Source: Chloroflexota bacterium (GTDB lineage Bacteria > Chloroflexota > Limnocylindria > Limnocylindrales > CSP1-4). Taken from it: a DNA stretch of 5,405 nt. This document shows, piece after piece, positions 5,108 through 5,405 of the stretch. Positions within the stretch are counted from its first letter, which is position 1. The number at the start of each line of letters is the position of its first letter. The position numbers were made by a program, and so were the translations under genes. The notes beneath the pieces are model-generated. The model saw nothing but the letters and a program-made list of their open reading frames with translations. It was not told the DNA's origin and did not search any database. Location of the stretch: contig JAJYJR010000441.1 in the NCBI GenBank assembly GCA_021789355.1, positions 1-5,405 of the forward strand. The letters run 5' to 3'.

Positions 5108-5405
5108 GCCTGTTCGTCGACACGAGCACCTGGTCGCTGGCGTTCCGCCGCGACCAGGTGCAGCACGAGCCGGCGGTCGATCGGCTGCATCAGGCCCTCG
5201 ACGGCAGCGAAACGGTCTTCTCGACCGGCCTCGTCCTGCAGGAGCTGCTCCAGGGATTCTCCGGACCCAAGGCGCGGAAGGCGATCATCGAGCGCTTCGC
5301 GGCCCTGCCTCTGCTGGTGCCCGATCGCGAGGACCACATCGCGGCGGCTGAGATCCGCAATGCGTGTCGACGCGCCGGGGTTCAGATCGGGACGATCGAC
5401 GCGCT
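5104..5405 (+). CDS. vapC: VapC-type PIN-domain toxin, partial (runs off right edge)
   Basis: Starts at GTG 5104, overlapping the antitoxin stop, and stays open to the window end: 100 complete codons plus a leucine-determining CT. VapC proteins are usually 125-140 residues, so perhaps a quarter is missing. PIN-domain acidic residues are visible: Asp6 in LFVDTSTW, Glu47 in LVLQELLQGF, and Asp99 in GTIDAL, the third conserved acidic position. These coordinate Mg2+/Mn2+ for RNA cleavage in known VapC toxins, whose targets include tRNA and rRNA; the target here cannot be read. The overlap means the toxin is probably made only after antitoxin translation. Nothing in the visible part suggests inactivation. 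Confidence 0.9.
   Translation, partial: MSLFVDTSTWSLAFRRDQVQHEPAVDRLHQALDGSETVFSTGLVLQELLQGFSGPKARKAIIERFAALPLLVPDREDHIAAAEIRNACRRAGVQIGTIDA

Overview
The window reads as high-GC chromosomal DNA, most likely from an actinomycete-type bacterium (Actinomycetota). The grounds are strong G/C bias at third codon positions, frequent GTG starts, a leaderless-looking promoter, an N-terminal transposase remnant of a type common in that phylum, and a PepSY-type secreted protein beside a two-component system. I cannot name a genus. Several genes are partial or decayed, so this looks like an accessory or rearranged stretch with one intact operon in the middle.

Left part (1-664): the start of a minus-strand nucleotidyltransferase-type gene runs off the left edge, with its own ribosome binding site, a possible promoter and an upstream palindrome. 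A dead N-terminal fragment of an integrase-core transposase lies between it and the next gene.

Centre (665-3980): three plus-strand genes form the intact core. They are an OmpR/PhoB-class response regulator, a membrane HAMP sensor histidine kinase, and a secreted or membrane-anchored protein with PepSY-like modules joined by a Ser/Pro/Asp/Gly linker. Three head-to-tail copies of an 11-bp unit (core GTCTCCAC) sit just upstream of the PepSY-like gene. This is the arrangement expected of an OmpR-family operator, and suggests that the regulator encoded next door controls the secreted protein. A perfect 16-bp hairpin ends the unit.

Right part (3981-5405): a gene-poor stretch carries a perfect 28-bp direct repeat, followed by a minus-strand C-terminal fragment of a beta-CASP/RMMBL metallo-beta-lactamase-fold hydrolase that has lost its catalytic N-terminal part. 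After a second non-coding stretch with a hairpin comes a VapBC-type toxin-antitoxin pair. VapB is probably leaderless, with nested palindromes over its -10 element, and VapC (PIN domain) overlaps it by 4 bases and runs off the right edge.

The most useful leads are the regulator-kinase-PepSY set with its triple-repeat operator and the compact VapBC control region. The remaining features point to past rearrangement.
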